A DNA stretch of 64,000 nucleotides from Lutibacter sp. (GCF_016342705.1 NZ_JAEINV010000001.1:186001-250000), one strand, 5' to 3'; counted from the first letter of the stretch, positions 9,747 to 19,682 are shown. The notes: generated by a model not told the origin, from the sequence alone. Numbers and translations are program-made.

Positions 9747-9760
9747 TGTTATCGATTACC
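9747..9760. promoter_or_regulatory. LacI-type operator near the regulator's own start
   Basis: TGTTATCGATTACC matches the perfect palindrome at 9931-9944 at 12 of 14 positions and keeps the central ATCGATTAC. It lies about 50 bp upstream of the regulator's ATG, which fits autoregulation. Confidence 0.6.
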
Positions 9761-9898
9761 TTATTTTATAGAATTAAAAAAATTAAGTGCTGAATGAGGT
9801 TTCATGGTCAAAATAATAACCCTAAATGAATCCTTAATTAAATGAATAAGTTAAATATTACTTATAAAGAGTTAATTTAACATTTATTTTAGAATTTG

Positions 9899-9930
9899 TT
9901 TGTTTATATGGATGTAAATATTTACTTTCG
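9899..9930 (+). promoter_or_regulatory. Bacteroidota-type promoter for the pectin PUL
   Basis: TTTG at 9899-9902, a 20-bp spacer, then TACTTTCG at 9923-9930, one mismatch from the TAnnTTTG -7 box. It precedes the GH28 gene by about 90 bp, and the operator palindrome begins at the next base. The 320-bp space 9699-10018 otherwise holds only the upstream operator and an 11-bp palindrome at 9871-9881; I see no gene in it. Confidence 0.6.
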
Positions 9931-9944
9931 TGTAATCGATTACA
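9931..9944. promoter_or_regulatory. LacI-type operator on the PUL promoter
   Basis: TGTAATCGATTACA is a perfect 14-bp palindrome with the central CG typical of LacI-family operators. It abuts the -7 box and should cover the transcription start, the classical place for a repressor. Confidence 0.72.
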
Positions 9945-10018
9945 TAGAAATTAATATTCTATGTGTAAATTGTTATTGTAGCAATTAATTGTTTAATCAA
10001 ATTTTAAAATAATTAGTA

Positions 10019-11449
10019 ATGCCTATATTAAAACATAAATCATTTTTTGGGTTACTCCTGTTAAGTATTTTATTCTCTTGTAATGCGACTAAGGAAAAGG
10101 TTGCAATGGAAAATCATTGGGATAAAATGCAGCAAATAATAGACAGTATATCCACTCCTGTTTTTCCAGATAAGGTTTATAATGTTTTAGATTTTGGAAG
10201 TGTAGCCGATGGAGTTTTTGACAATACAAATTCTTTTAAGGACGCAATTAAGGCTTGCTCAGAGAGTGGTGGAGGTATGGTTATAATTCCGAAAGGAAAG
10301 TATTTATCGGGACCAATTCATTTAGAAAGTAATGTGAATCTTCATTTAGAAGAGGGTGCTGAAATTTTATTTAGCACAAACCCAAAAGATTATTATCCTT
10401 TAGTCCATACTTCTTATGAGGGCACAGAACTTATGAATTATTCACCTTTAATATATGCTTATAGGAAAAAGAATATTGCTATTACTGGAAAAGGTATTTT
10501 AAATGGGCAAGCCAGTAATGAAAATTGGTGGTCTTGGTGCGGAAAAGATATTTATGGATGGAAAGAAGGAATGGGGAATCAAAAGGATAGTTTAAATCTT
10601 CCAGTATTAATGGAAATGGGCGAAAATAATGTTCCTGTAGATAAAAGAATCTTCGGGGAAAACCATTTTTTAAGACCAAGTTTTATTGAACCATTTGATT
10701 GTGTAAATGTTTTGGTTGAAGGTGTAAAGATTATAAATGCGCCTTTTTGGGTGATACATCCAATAAAATGTACCAATGTTATTATTGACGGTGTAACAGT
10801 TGAAAGTCATGGCCCTAATAATGATGGTTGCGATCCAGAATATTCTAAAAATGTTTGGATAAAGAATTGCACTTTTAATACAGGAGATGATTGTATTGCA
10901 ATTAAATCTGGTAGAAATGGTGATGGCAGAAGAGTGGCTATAAAAAGTGAAAATATTGTTATTCAAAATTGTAAAATGATTGATGGACATGGTGGTGTAG
11001 TAATAGGAAGTGAAATATCTGCAGGTGTTAGAAATGTTTTTGCTGAAAATTGCACCATGGATAGTCCAAATTTAGATAGAGCTTTTAGGATTAAAACAAA
11101 CTCTAAAAGAGGAGGTGTTGTTGAAAATATCTATGTTAGAAATATTGAAATTGGAGAAGTAAAAGAGTGTGTTTTAAAAGTGAATATGTTTTATGGAATT
11201 TATGGTGTTCAAAGTGGCAATTTTATTCCAGTGGTAAAAAATATTTATTTAGAAAATATAACTGTTAAAAATGGAGGTGAATATGGAATATTAGCGAAGG
11301 GGTATAAAGAATCTCCAATAAGTAATATCAATTTTAAAAATGTAATTATTGAAAAAGTAAATGAACCTTTTTCACTAGAAAACGTAGAAAATTTAAATTT
11401 TGAAAATACATATATAAATGGAAGTCTTATGACAAGTATAAAAAATTAA
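10019..11449 (+). CDS. GH28 polygalacturonase, lipoprotein
   Basis: Pectin-cleaving glycoside hydrolase of family 28, 476 aa, right-handed beta-helix. It has a lipoprotein signal (lipobox LFSC, Cys21) and so is membrane-anchored. The GH28 signatures appear in order: NNDGCD (residues 267-272, a variant of NTD, with D269), GDDCIAIKSGR (D290/D291), GHGG with H324, and RIK at 357-359. The N-terminal VLDFGSVADGVFDNT repeat is typical of bacterial exo-acting polygalacturonases. It is the first gene after the operator-controlled promoter and lies 49 bp ahead of susC. Exo versus endo mode and preference for xylogalacturonan cannot be settled from sequence. Confidence 0.92.
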   Translation: MPILKHKSFFGLLLLSILFSCNATKEKVAMENHWDKMQQIIDSISTPVFPDKVYNVLDFGSVADGVFDNTNSFKDAIKACSESGGGMVIIPKGKYLSGPIHLESNVNLHLEEGAEILFSTNPKDYYPLVHTSYEGTELMNYSPLIYAYRKKNIAITGKGILNGQASNENWWSWCGKDIYGWKEGMGNQKDSLNLPVLMEMGENNVPVDKRIFGENHFLRPSFIEPFDCVNVLVEGVKIINAPFWVIHPIKCTNVIIDGVTVESHGPNNDGCDPEYSKNVWIKNCTFNTGDDCIAIKSGRNGDGRRVAIKSENIVIQNCKMIDGHGGVVIGSEISAGVRNVFAENCTMDSPNLDRAFRIKTNSKRGGVVENIYVRNIEIGEVKECVLKVNMFYGIYGVQSGNFIPVVKNIYLENITVKNGGEYGILAKGYKESPISNINFKNVIIEKVNEPFSLENVENLNFENTYINGSLMTSIKN

Positions 11450-11498
11450 TTCAAACAAAATTATCAATTAGAATATAAACCAAATCTAGTATTAAATT

Positions 11499-14400
11499 AT
11501 GAATATCAAAGTTTTACTAAAAGGAGTCCTAAAGTGGACTTGTGCTATTTTTCTTTTTTTGGGTACGCTCATAGGGAATGATGTTTATGCACAAAATGGA
11601 TCTGAAATAAGCGGGGTAGTTACAGATGAAGGAGGCCTGCCTTTACCAGGAGTTAATATTGTTGAAAAAGGAACTAAAAATGGAACTTCAACTGATTTTG
11701 ATGGAAAGTTTTCTATGAAAACTACAAGCTTAAATGCTAAATTAGTAATAAGTTACCTAGGTTTTCAAACTCAAGAAGTTAACGTTGTGGGGAAAAAAGC
11801 ACTAAACATTGTACTTAAAACAAATTTAGAATCATTAGACGAAGTAGTTGTCATTGGTTATGGAACAGCTCGTAAATCAGATTTAACAGGTTCTGTTGCT
11901 GCTATTTCAGGAGATGCTTTAAAAAAGGTAGCAATTTCAAATGTTGCTGAAGCATTAACGGGTAGAATGGCAGGTGTACAAGTTTTATCAACAGAAGGAT
12001 CTCCAGATGCTGAAATTAAAATTAGAATTCGCGGTGGAGGCTCATTAACTCAAGATAGCTCTCCATTAGTGATAGTAGATGGATTTCCGGTAAATAGTAT
12101 GAGTGATGTTTCACCATCTGACATTGAAAATATTACTGTTTTGAAGGATGCATCTTCAACAGCAATTTATGGATCTAGAGGTGCAAACGGAGTTATAATT
12201 ATAACTACAAAAACTGGAAAAGATGGAAAAATTGTAGTAGGTCTAAATACTTATTACGGAGCTAAAAAAATTGCAAAAACTTTAGATGTTCAATCTCCTG
12301 AAGATTTTGTAAAATGGCAGTATGAATATGCTTTGCTTGAAGATGACTTACCTTCTTATGAAAAAATATTTGGTCAATGGCAAGATTATGATCAATACTT
12401 AGGAATGAAAGGGAACAATTGGCAAAAACAGATTTATGGTGAAATGGGTGAGGTTAGAAGTCATGATTTAGGAATTCGTGGAGGCTCTGAAAAGGTGAAT
12501 TATAATTTTAGCTTTGCAAATTATGATGAAAAAACAATAATGTTAGGTTCTGATTATAAAAGAAATAACATATCATTTTCATTGAAAAATAAAGCGTCTG
12601 AAAAAGTAGATTTATCATTAACATTCCGTTATTCTGATACTGAAATAAATGGAGGTGGAGCTAATGAGCAAAATGAAATTTCTTCTGCAGATGCACGTCT
12701 GAGACATAGTGTTGGTTACTCACCAATTCCGTTACCTGGTTTAACAACTGACAATACAGATGAAGCACTTTCCAGTTATTTGGTAAATCCATTTGTTGCG
12801 GTTGCAGATAATCAACGTAAAAAACTTAGAAAAAACTTTAACGTACTTGGTAGCATTTCTTGGGAAATTATTGAAAACCTTAAATTTAAAACAGATTTAG
12901 GTTTAGATAATTATAATAATTTAGATTATCGTTTTTATGGACGTTCTACTTATTATGCTAACAATAGACCAGCAGCAGAAAATCAAGGATTACCTTCATT
13001 AGTTTTTAGTGATGAGAAAAGAGAACGCTTCAGAAATGCAAATACATTTAACTACGATTTTAAAAATTTATTAGGAGATGATCATAGTTTAAAACTTTTG
13101 GTTGGAGAAGAAATGCTTATCAATAAAAATAATGAGGTAACAACTGAAATACAAGGTTTTCCAAAGTTTTTTGATTTTGCAACATCTAGAAATCTTACAA
13201 CGCAAGGTACTCCTCAAGCCGTAGATAATTACTATAGTCCTGATGATAAATTATTATCATTTTTTGGTCGTGTAAATTATGATTATAAAAACCGTTACCT
13301 ATTAACCGCAACGTATCGTGCCGATGGCTCCAGCAAGTTTTTAGGAGATAATAGTTGGGGATATTTTCCATCTGCAGCCGTAGCTTGGAAAATTACTGAA
13401 GAAGATTTTATGAAAGATCTATCATGGGTGAATACATTAAAGTTAAGATTAAGTTATGGTCAGGCAGGAAATAATAATATTCCATCTGGGCAAACTGTTC
13501 AAAATTTTGAATCTAGAAATACTACTTACCTTAATGGTATTACTAATTATTGGGCAGCGTCAAATACTTTGGCAAACCCAGATTTAAAATGGGAAACAAC
13601 TGTAACTCAAAACGTAGGTCTTGATTTTGATCTTTTTAATCGAAAAGTTTCAGGTTCGTTAGAAGCATATAAAAATGTTACTAAAGATTTATTAATTAAT
13701 TTCCCTGTGCCAGGGACTGGTTATACAAGTCAATATAGAAATATGGGAGAAACTCAAAACATGGGTATTGAAGCTTCTTTAAATATTGCTGCAATAGAAA
13801 AAGAAAATTACGGTTTAAATTTTTCTATAAATATTGGTTTAAATAAAAACAAAATCAATTCTTTAGGAGTTATGAGCGATTTTGGACAAAACACCAATTG
13901 GGCTTCTTCTCAAATAGGAAATGATTATGTTATAAATGTTGGGCAACCATTAGGATTAATGTACGGATATCAAAGTGATGGACGTTATGAAGTTTCTGAT
14001 TTTAATTATGATGCCGGAACAGGAAGCTACACATTAAAAGATGGAGTAGTAGATAATACTGCAGTTGTAGGAACTGTTATGCCAGGTACTATGAAATTAA
14101 AAGATATTGATGATGATGGTTTAGTTACTGTAAGTGATAATGCAATTATTGGAAATTCAAACCCAAAGCATACAGGTGGTATGGTAATAAATGCATACGC
14201 TTATGGTTTTGATCTTTCTGCTGGATTTAACTGGAGTGTTGGAAATGATGTTTATAATGCAAATAAAATTGAGTTTACAACTTCTAATCCAAACGGACAA
14301 TATAGAAATTTAAGTACAGAAATGGCTGATGGTATAAGATGGACAAATTTAGATCCAACTTCTGGACAATTGGTAACCGATCCTACTCAATTAGCAGCAC

Positions 14401-14717
14401 TTAATGCAAACACTACAATGTGGTCTCCATATATGCAACGTTTTGTTTTTAGTGATTGGGCAGTTGAAGATGGCTCATTTTTAAGATTGAACACGCTTAC
14501 GTTAGGTTATACAGTTTCAGAATCATTAATATCACAAATTGGTATTTCTAAACTAAGATTTTACCTTACAGCTAATAATGTTTTTATTCTTACAAACTAT
14601 TCAGGTCTTGATCCTGAGGTTTCTACTAGAAGAAAAACACCACTAACGCCTGGGGTTGATTATTCACCATTTCCACGCAGTAGACAATTGGTTTTTGGTT
14701 TAAACCTTAATTTTTAA
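11499..14717 (+). CDS. SusC-like TonB-dependent outer-membrane transporter (pectin PUL)
   Basis: Outer-membrane importer of oligogalacturonide-type products, 1072 aa. After a signal peptide ending at VYAQ come a carboxypeptidase-regulatory-like domain (SGVVTDEGGLPLPGVNIV, about residues 38-110), the SusC-type LDEVVVIGYGTARKSDLTGSV, a plug domain with DIENITVLKDASSTAIYGSRG, and a long beta-barrel that ends LVFGLNLNF with a terminal Phe. The C-terminal LRLNTLTLGY segment is characteristic of the family. The SusD partner starts 19 bp later. Confidence 0.95.
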   Translation: MNIKVLLKGVLKWTCAIFLFLGTLIGNDVYAQNGSEISGVVTDEGGLPLPGVNIVEKGTKNGTSTDFDGKFSMKTTSLNAKLVISYLGFQTQEVNVVGKKALNIVLKTNLESLDEVVVIGYGTARKSDLTGSVAAISGDALKKVAISNVAEALTGRMAGVQVLSTEGSPDAEIKIRIRGGGSLTQDSSPLVIVDGFPVNSMSDVSPSDIENITVLKDASSTAIYGSRGANGVIIITTKTGKDGKIVVGLNTYYGAKKIAKTLDVQSPEDFVKWQYEYALLEDDLPSYEKIFGQWQDYDQYLGMKGNNWQKQIYGEMGEVRSHDLGIRGGSEKVNYNFSFANYDEKTIMLGSDYKRNNISFSLKNKASEKVDLSLTFRYSDTEINGGGANEQNEISSADARLRHSVGYSPIPLPGLTTDNTDEALSSYLVNPFVAVADNQRKKLRKNFNVLGSISWEIIENLKFKTDLGLDNYNNLDYRFYGRSTYYANNRPAAENQGLPSLVFSDEKRERFRNANTFNYDFKNLLGDDHSLKLLVGEEMLINKNNEVTTEIQGFPKFFDFATSRNLTTQGTPQAVDNYYSPDDKLLSFFGRVNYDYKNRYLLTATYRADGSSKFLGDNSWGYFPSAAVAWKITEEDFMKDLSWVNTLKLRLSYGQAGNNNIPSGQTVQNFESRNTTYLNGITNYWAASNTLANPDLKWETTVTQNVGLDFDLFNRKVSGSLEAYKNVTKDLLINFPVPGTGYTSQYRNMGETQNMGIEASLNIAAIEKENYGLNFSINIGLNKNKINSLGVMSDFGQNTNWASSQIGNDYVINVGQPLGLMYGYQSDGRYEVSDFNYDAGTGSYTLKDGVVDNTAVVGTVMPGTMKLKDIDDDGLVTVSDNAIIGNSNPKHTGGMVINAYAYGFDLSAGFNWSVGNDVYNANKIEFTTSNPNGQYRNLSTEMADGIRWTNLDPTSGQLVTDPTQLAALNANTTMWSPYMQRFVFSDWAVEDGSFLRLNTLTLGYTVSESLISQIGISKLRFYLTANNVFILTNYSGLDPEVSTRRKTPLTPGVDYSPFPRSRQLVFGLNLNF

Positions 14718-14735
14718 TTAAAAATTTATTAGAAG

Positions 14736-16523
14736 ATGAAACATAAAATAATAATTTTAGGAATAATAATAGCTGGAATTTTTGCTTCTTGCCAAGACTT
14801 GAGCGATGATTTTTTAGAAGCGCCAGCAAAATCAACTTTAGATGAATCTATCATTTTTTCTACACCTGGTTTAGCTAAAGGAGCAGTTGACGGAATTAAA
14901 GAGCCTTTTGGACAAACAAACTCTTACAGAGGTCGTTTTATTCCATTCTACGGATTTAATACAGATACGGAATGGAATCTTAATTCAGATAAATTAAATG
15001 ATTCTCAAGCAGATCTATGTGTATACAATACTATGCCAAACAATTCTCAAATGAATACTGAGAATAATGCTTGGGCAATGATGTATTTAGGTATTGAGCG
15101 TGCAAATATTTGTATTAGAGGGTTACGTACTTTTGGAAATCCAGAACCAGGAACTGAACTTGGACAGTTATTAGGTGAAGCTTTAACATTGCGCGCAATT
15201 TATTATGCGGATTTAACAAAAGCTTGGGGAGATGTGCCAGCTCGTTTTGAGCCAATCAATTCTGAAACTATCTATATAGAAAAATCAAGCAGAGATGTAG
15301 TTTACAAACAAATAATTGAAGATTTAGGGGAAGCTGCAACACTTGTTGCTTGGCCAAATGAAACATCAGCAACTACAAGTGTAGAGAGAATTAATAAAGC
15401 TTTTGTAAAAGGATTAAGAGCACGTTTAGCAATGGTAGCAAGCGGCTATCAACAATACCCTGATGGCGTTAGAAGAAGCAGTGATGCAGAGCTTTCAGTG
15501 GATAAAATGTATAAATTGGCTTTAGATGAATGTCGTGATGTAATTCAAAGTGGAACAGCGCGTTTAGAAACAACTTTTGAAGGATTATGGAGAAAATACA
15601 ATCAGGAAATTACAACAGCTGGTGGAGAATCACTTTGGGAAATTCCATTTTCTGATGGTAGAGGAAGAGTTTTATTCTCTTTTGCAGTTAGACATACAAA
15701 ACCTGATCAATTTACAGGTCAAGGCCGAGGAGGTTTGGCAGGCCCACTTCCAACAGTTTTTTATGATTTTGATCAATCAGATACTCGTAGAGATGTTACT
15801 TGTGTTCCATATAGATATGGAACACCATCAAATGGAATTGCACAACAAGAATTAGGAAGCTTAGATACCTGGTATTTCGGAAAATACCGTTACGAATGGA
15901 TGAATAGATATGTGACATCTACCAATGATGATGGCGTTAATAAAATTTACATGCGTTATGCTGAAGTTTTGTTTATCGCAGCAGAAGCAGCTAATGAATT
16001 AGAAGGGCCTGGCGCAGCGGCACCTTATTTAAAAGAAATTAGAAAAAGAGCGTTTAAATCTGCAGATCAAGCTCAAAAAGTAGATGCCTACGTAAATGCT
16101 TTGTCAAGTAAGGAAAGTATGTTTAATGCGCTAGTGAAGGAACATAAATTTGAGTTTACTGGAGAAATGGAGCGTAAACAATCTCTTATTCGTTGGAATT
16201 TGTTAAAAACAAATTTAGAACAAGCTAAATCAAAAATGGTGAATCTAAAAGATCGAACTGGAGAATATGCAGATGTGCCAACAACATTGTATTTTAAATA
16301 TAAAGAAGACAATGTAACATTAGATATTTACGGTTTAAATAGAAATGAAAACCAAAACCCAGGGATTGAGTATTCTGCAGTTTCTTGGCAATCTTTGGTT
16401 GATGATAAAATCAACTCTCTTTTTAAAACTGGTGTAAATCCTGATGACAGACAATTTTGGCCAATTTGGCAAGTATTTATTGATGGAAGTAATGGTAAAT
16501 TGGTTAACGACTATAACTATTAA
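14736..16523 (+). CDS. SusD-like surface glycan-binding lipoprotein (pectin PUL)
   Basis: RagB/SusD-family lid protein of the transporter upstream, 595 aa. The lipobox is FASC; the acidic stretch after the cysteine (SDDFLEAP) resembles the surface-export signal described for Flavobacteriia lipoproteins. Family marks include ALTLRAIYYADLTKAWGDVP around residues 150-170, the YMRYAEVLFIAAEAANEL helix, and a C-terminal domain ending in the FWPIWQVFIDGSNGKL region. Binding specificity is inferred from the surrounding pectinases. Confidence 0.94.
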   Translation: MKHKIIILGIIIAGIFASCQDLSDDFLEAPAKSTLDESIIFSTPGLAKGAVDGIKEPFGQTNSYRGRFIPFYGFNTDTEWNLNSDKLNDSQADLCVYNTMPNNSQMNTENNAWAMMYLGIERANICIRGLRTFGNPEPGTELGQLLGEALTLRAIYYADLTKAWGDVPARFEPINSETIYIEKSSRDVVYKQIIEDLGEAATLVAWPNETSATTSVERINKAFVKGLRARLAMVASGYQQYPDGVRRSSDAELSVDKMYKLALDECRDVIQSGTARLETTFEGLWRKYNQEITTAGGESLWEIPFSDGRGRVLFSFAVRHTKPDQFTGQGRGGLAGPLPTVFYDFDQSDTRRDVTCVPYRYGTPSNGIAQQELGSLDTWYFGKYRYEWMNRYVTSTNDDGVNKIYMRYAEVLFIAAEAANELEGPGAAAPYLKEIRKRAFKSADQAQKVDAYVNALSSKESMFNALVKEHKFEFTGEMERKQSLIRWNLLKTNLEQAKSKMVNLKDRTGEYADVPTTLYFKYKEDNVTLDIYGLNRNENQNPGIEYSAVSWQSLVDDKINSLFKTGVNPDDRQFWPIWQVFIDGSNGKLVNDYNY

Positions 16524-16562
16524 GTTTCAAAAGTTAATAATAAATAAAAAGTTATTAAAATT

Positions 16563-18113
16563 ATGAAAGCAAAGAATATATTAAAAGAATTATTAGTGAT
16601 GCTATTCCTTACATTCACAGTCTTAAGTTGTGACTACGATGTTGATGTTATAGATAATCTATTAGTAGATAGAGAATTTGCTCCAGTTGGTTTAACAGCT
16701 AGAGTTAGAAACCAAACAACAGTTGAATTAAATTGGACTACAAAAGATAATGTAGATTATTACGTGGTAGAATTTAGTGCGGATGATCCTACTTTTGCAA
16801 ACATTTATAAATCCATTGAAGTTAGAGCAGATGAATTACCTATTCAAGTGGCATTAGAAGGAGAAACTGTTTATTCCATAAGAGTAAAAGCAATTAGCGC
16901 CATAGGATTGGACGAATCTAAATGGGCAATTGGGGAAGCGACTACATTAACAGAACAACTGATGTTACCCCAAGAAGCGGGCGATATTAAGGCTTTAGAA
17001 GCTACATTTAGATGGGTGCCTAATAGCAATGTTACACAAATTGTAATAAATCCTGGAGATATTAAGCATGACATTAATGCCCAGGAAAAAATTGATGGAA
17101 TTGCTACTGTAACTGGATTAACCAGTGAAACTAATTATAGTGCAGTATTATTAAACAATGCTAAAACTAGAGGAACTGCAACTTTTACTACCGGAATAGA
17201 TGTAGGAGATAATACGTTGGTTACAATAGAAGATGATTTATTTCAAATGATTGCTGATGCAGCTCCTGGTGATATTTTATTGTTAGAAGCGGGTGATTAT
17301 ACTTCACAAACCGGAACAATAAAATTAAATAAATCAATTACAATTCAAGGGTTAAGAAGTTACAACAAACCACTTTTAAAAGTTAATTTTGAAATTAATG
17401 CAGGAGCAACTGATGTAAATTTAATTGATTTAGATTTGTTGGGAGATGATGGTACAAGTTTATCAGATGTAATAAGATATACCGAAGTTGGAAATTATAA
17501 TTCACTTTTAGTTAGTGGTTGTAATGTTCATGATTATGCACGTTCATTTATTGCAGGAAATGTTACTGGAGCTATTGTCCAATCAGTAATAGTTGAAAAT
17601 AGTATTGTTACCAATGTTTTAACAAGCGGAGGTGATTTTATTGACTTTAGAAATTCAGACGTTTTAAATGTTACAGTTAAAACTAGTACATTTAATAATT
17701 GTGCACCTGGGCGTGATTTTTTCAGATTGGATGATGCAGGAACATCAACACAATCGGGATTTACTTGTAACGTTCTTTTAGAAAGTTGTACGTTATTTGG
17801 TGTTTCTAATACAAATGATAGAATTTTATATGTTAGATTCCAATCAAACAAAATAACAGTTAAAAATAATTTGTTTGCGGAAACATCTGCCTATTATTCA
17901 AACCAAAGTAGAACAGATCCAAGTCCTACATTTTTAAATAATAATTATTTTAATGCACCTGGATTTTTTGATTCTTCTCAATTAATATATGATGGTTCAG
18001 GAACTCATACGGCTTTAGACCCTGGTTTTGTTGACGCATCTGCAGGTAATTTTAAAATTTCAAATCAAACATTATTAGATAACCAAGTTGGAGATCCACG
18101 CTGGAGAATTTAA
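16563..18113 (+). CDS. DUF4957/DUF5123-type PUL surface lipoprotein
   Basis: Putative surface glycan-binding protein, 516 aa, directly after SusD. The lipobox VLSC (about residue 22) is followed by acidic DYDVDV. Residues 40-125 look like an FN3 domain (VELNWTTKDNVDYYVVEF) with a second FN3-like segment to about 205. The remainder is a beta-helix-like repeat region (SITIQGLRSYNKP, ENSIVTNVLTSGGDFIDF) of the DUF4957/DUF5123 kind often found next to SusCD in pectin loci. No catalytic motif is evident. It is the last gene before a strong terminator. Family assignment is from pattern recognition only. Confidence 0.78.
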   Translation: MKAKNILKELLVMLFLTFTVLSCDYDVDVIDNLLVDREFAPVGLTARVRNQTTVELNWTTKDNVDYYVVEFSADDPTFANIYKSIEVRADELPIQVALEGETVYSIRVKAISAIGLDESKWAIGEATTLTEQLMLPQEAGDIKALEATFRWVPNSNVTQIVINPGDIKHDINAQEKIDGIATVTGLTSETNYSAVLLNNAKTRGTATFTTGIDVGDNTLVTIEDDLFQMIADAAPGDILLLEAGDYTSQTGTIKLNKSITIQGLRSYNKPLLKVNFEINAGATDVNLIDLDLLGDDGTSLSDVIRYTEVGNYNSLLVSGCNVHDYARSFIAGNVTGAIVQSVIVENSIVTNVLTSGGDFIDFRNSDVLNVTVKTSTFNNCAPGRDFFRLDDAGTSTQSGFTCNVLLESCTLFGVSNTNDRILYVRFQSNKITVKNNLFAETSAYYSNQSRTDPSPTFLNNNYFNAPGFFDSSQLIYDGSGTHTALDPGFVDASAGNFKISNQTLLDNQVGDPRWRI

Positions 18114-18147
18114 TAAAATGTAATGCATAAATAAATAGGTTACTATA

Positions 18148-18179
18148 AAAAGAGGTATGCATTTTAGCATACCTCTTTT
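18148..18179 (+). terminator. Rho-independent terminator after the first pectin unit
   Basis: Perfect 13-bp stem AAAAGAGGTATGC / GCATACCTCTTTT with a 6-nt loop (18161-18166) and a T-rich 3' arm. It ends the GH28-SusCD-lipoprotein transcript and separates it from the enzyme genes downstream. Confidence 0.9.
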
Positions 18180-18230
18180 ATTATCAACTTAAATTTAAAA
18201 TATCTTTTAAAAGGTAATCATAAATTAAAA

Positions 18231-19682
18231 ATGAGATTCATATATTTATTTCTTTTAATTGGACTTATCTCTTGCTCAAAAGAGGAGGGAAATCCTGATG
18301 AAATTGTTTTTGTTCAATCAATAACTATTAGTGGATCTAACATAACTTCGGGTACAACAGGTCAAATGACTGCTATTGTTTTGCCAACAAATGCGAATAA
18401 TAAAATTATTGCTTGGTCAACTTCAGATGATTCTATTGCTACTATTTCTTCTAATGGAATTTTAAAGGCCAGAAAAAATGGAAAAGTTGTTGTTACGGCT
18501 ACCGCAACAGATAAAAACGTTGTAATTGCCACTAAAGAAATTACAATATCTAGTTTTGAAACCGGAACAGATAATTCTATTGAAGTTTCAAATTCAACCC
18601 AACTTTTAAATGCGCTTTCAAATATTAAAGCTGGAAGTACAATTATTTTAAATGAAGGAACGTATACTTTAAACAGTAAAATTAGTATTAGCATCTCTGG
18701 AAATGCGCAAGATAAAATCACTTTAATAGGGAAAGAAGGTGAGAATAGGCCAAAATTAGATTTTTCATCAATGGTAGAAAATTCAGCAAATCAAGGTATT
18801 GTTTTAACTGCTGATTATTGGCATATAAAAGGAATTGATATTTATAAAGCAGGTGATAATGGATTGCAAATAAAAGGAAGTAATAATGTAATTGAATTTT
18901 GCACTTTTTCTGAATGTTCTGATACGGGTTTGCAGATAGATGGTGGAGCATCAAACAATACTATTTTAAATTGTGATTCGTTTTTTAATGCAGATCCAAC
19001 AATTGAAAATGCAGACGGTTTTGCTTGTAAATTAACTGCAGGTACGGGAAATAAATTTATTGGATGTAGAGCTTGGCAAAATTTAGATGATGGTTGGGAT
19101 GGTTATTTAAGAGGGACAGATAATATTACAACTACCTATGAAAACTGTTGGTCAATTAAAAATGGCTATTTAAAAAGCGGCTCCAAAGGAAATGGTGACG
19201 GTAATGGTTTTAAAACAGGTGGAAGCGATGATAAGTTATTAAAGCACAATGCAATTTATAAAAACTGTATTGCTGTTGGAAATGTTTTTGATGGTTTTGA
19301 TCACAATAGTAATAGAGGAAATGTTACAATGTACAACTGTTCAGCTTATGATAATGGAAAAAATTATTCATTTAGTAACACTAACCCTTTAGAAAAACTA
19401 ACTATTAAAAACAGCAGTGTTTTAGGAACGTTAGGAAGTGTAAGTTCCACAGTTGTTGATATTACTAATAATAGTTGGCAAAACGGAATTTCTGTAACTT
19501 CTGATGATTTTGAAAGTATAGATTATAATCAATTATTAAATTCAAGAAAATCTGATGGAAGTTTACCAGAAGTAAATTTCTTTCACTTAAAATCAGATAG
19601 TGATTTAATTGATAAAGGAATAAATGTTGGATTGCCATTTAACGGTTCAGCTCCAGATTTAGGCGCTTTTGAAAGTAATTAA
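18231..19682 (+). CDS. PL9 pectate lyase with N-terminal Ig-like (Big2) domain, lipoprotein
   Basis: Lyase cleaving polygalacturonate by beta-elimination, 483 aa. The lipobox LISC is followed by SKEEG. Residues 28-105 form a bacterial Ig-like Big2 domain (AWSTSDDSIATISSNGILKA), then a parallel beta-helix. PL9 hallmarks are ENADGFACKL with K267 as the expected catalytic base and D262 as a calcium ligand, NLDDGWDGY (D286, D287, D290), NGFKTGG and FDGFDHNSNRG. Its products are the unsaturated uronides used by the GH105, cupin and KduD steps. It begins 52 bp after the terminator; I see no clear promoter box in the gap. Confidence 0.88.
   Translation: MRFIYLFLLIGLISCSKEEGNPDEIVFVQSITISGSNITSGTTGQMTAIVLPTNANNKIIAWSTSDDSIATISSNGILKARKNGKVVVTATATDKNVVIATKEITISSFETGTDNSIEVSNSTQLLNALSNIKAGSTIILNEGTYTLNSKISISISGNAQDKITLIGKEGENRPKLDFSSMVENSANQGIVLTADYWHIKGIDIYKAGDNGLQIKGSNNVIEFCTFSECSDTGLQIDGGASNNTILNCDSFFNADPTIENADGFACKLTAGTGNKFIGCRAWQNLDDGWDGYLRGTDNITTTYENCWSIKNGYLKSGSKGNGDGNGFKTGGSDDKLLKHNAIYKNCIAVGNVFDGFDHNSNRGNVTMYNCSAYDNGKNYSFSNTNPLEKLTIKNSSVLGTLGSVSSTVVDITNNSWQNGISVTSDDFESIDYNQLLNSRKSDGSLPEVNFFHLKSDSDLIDKGINVGLPFNGSAPDLGAFESN

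Noticed and set aside
16088-16312. Antisense frames of 60-130 codons opposite the large genes
   Set aside because: They lie wholly inside strong conserved genes, lack recognisable domains and have no promoter; treated as shadows.
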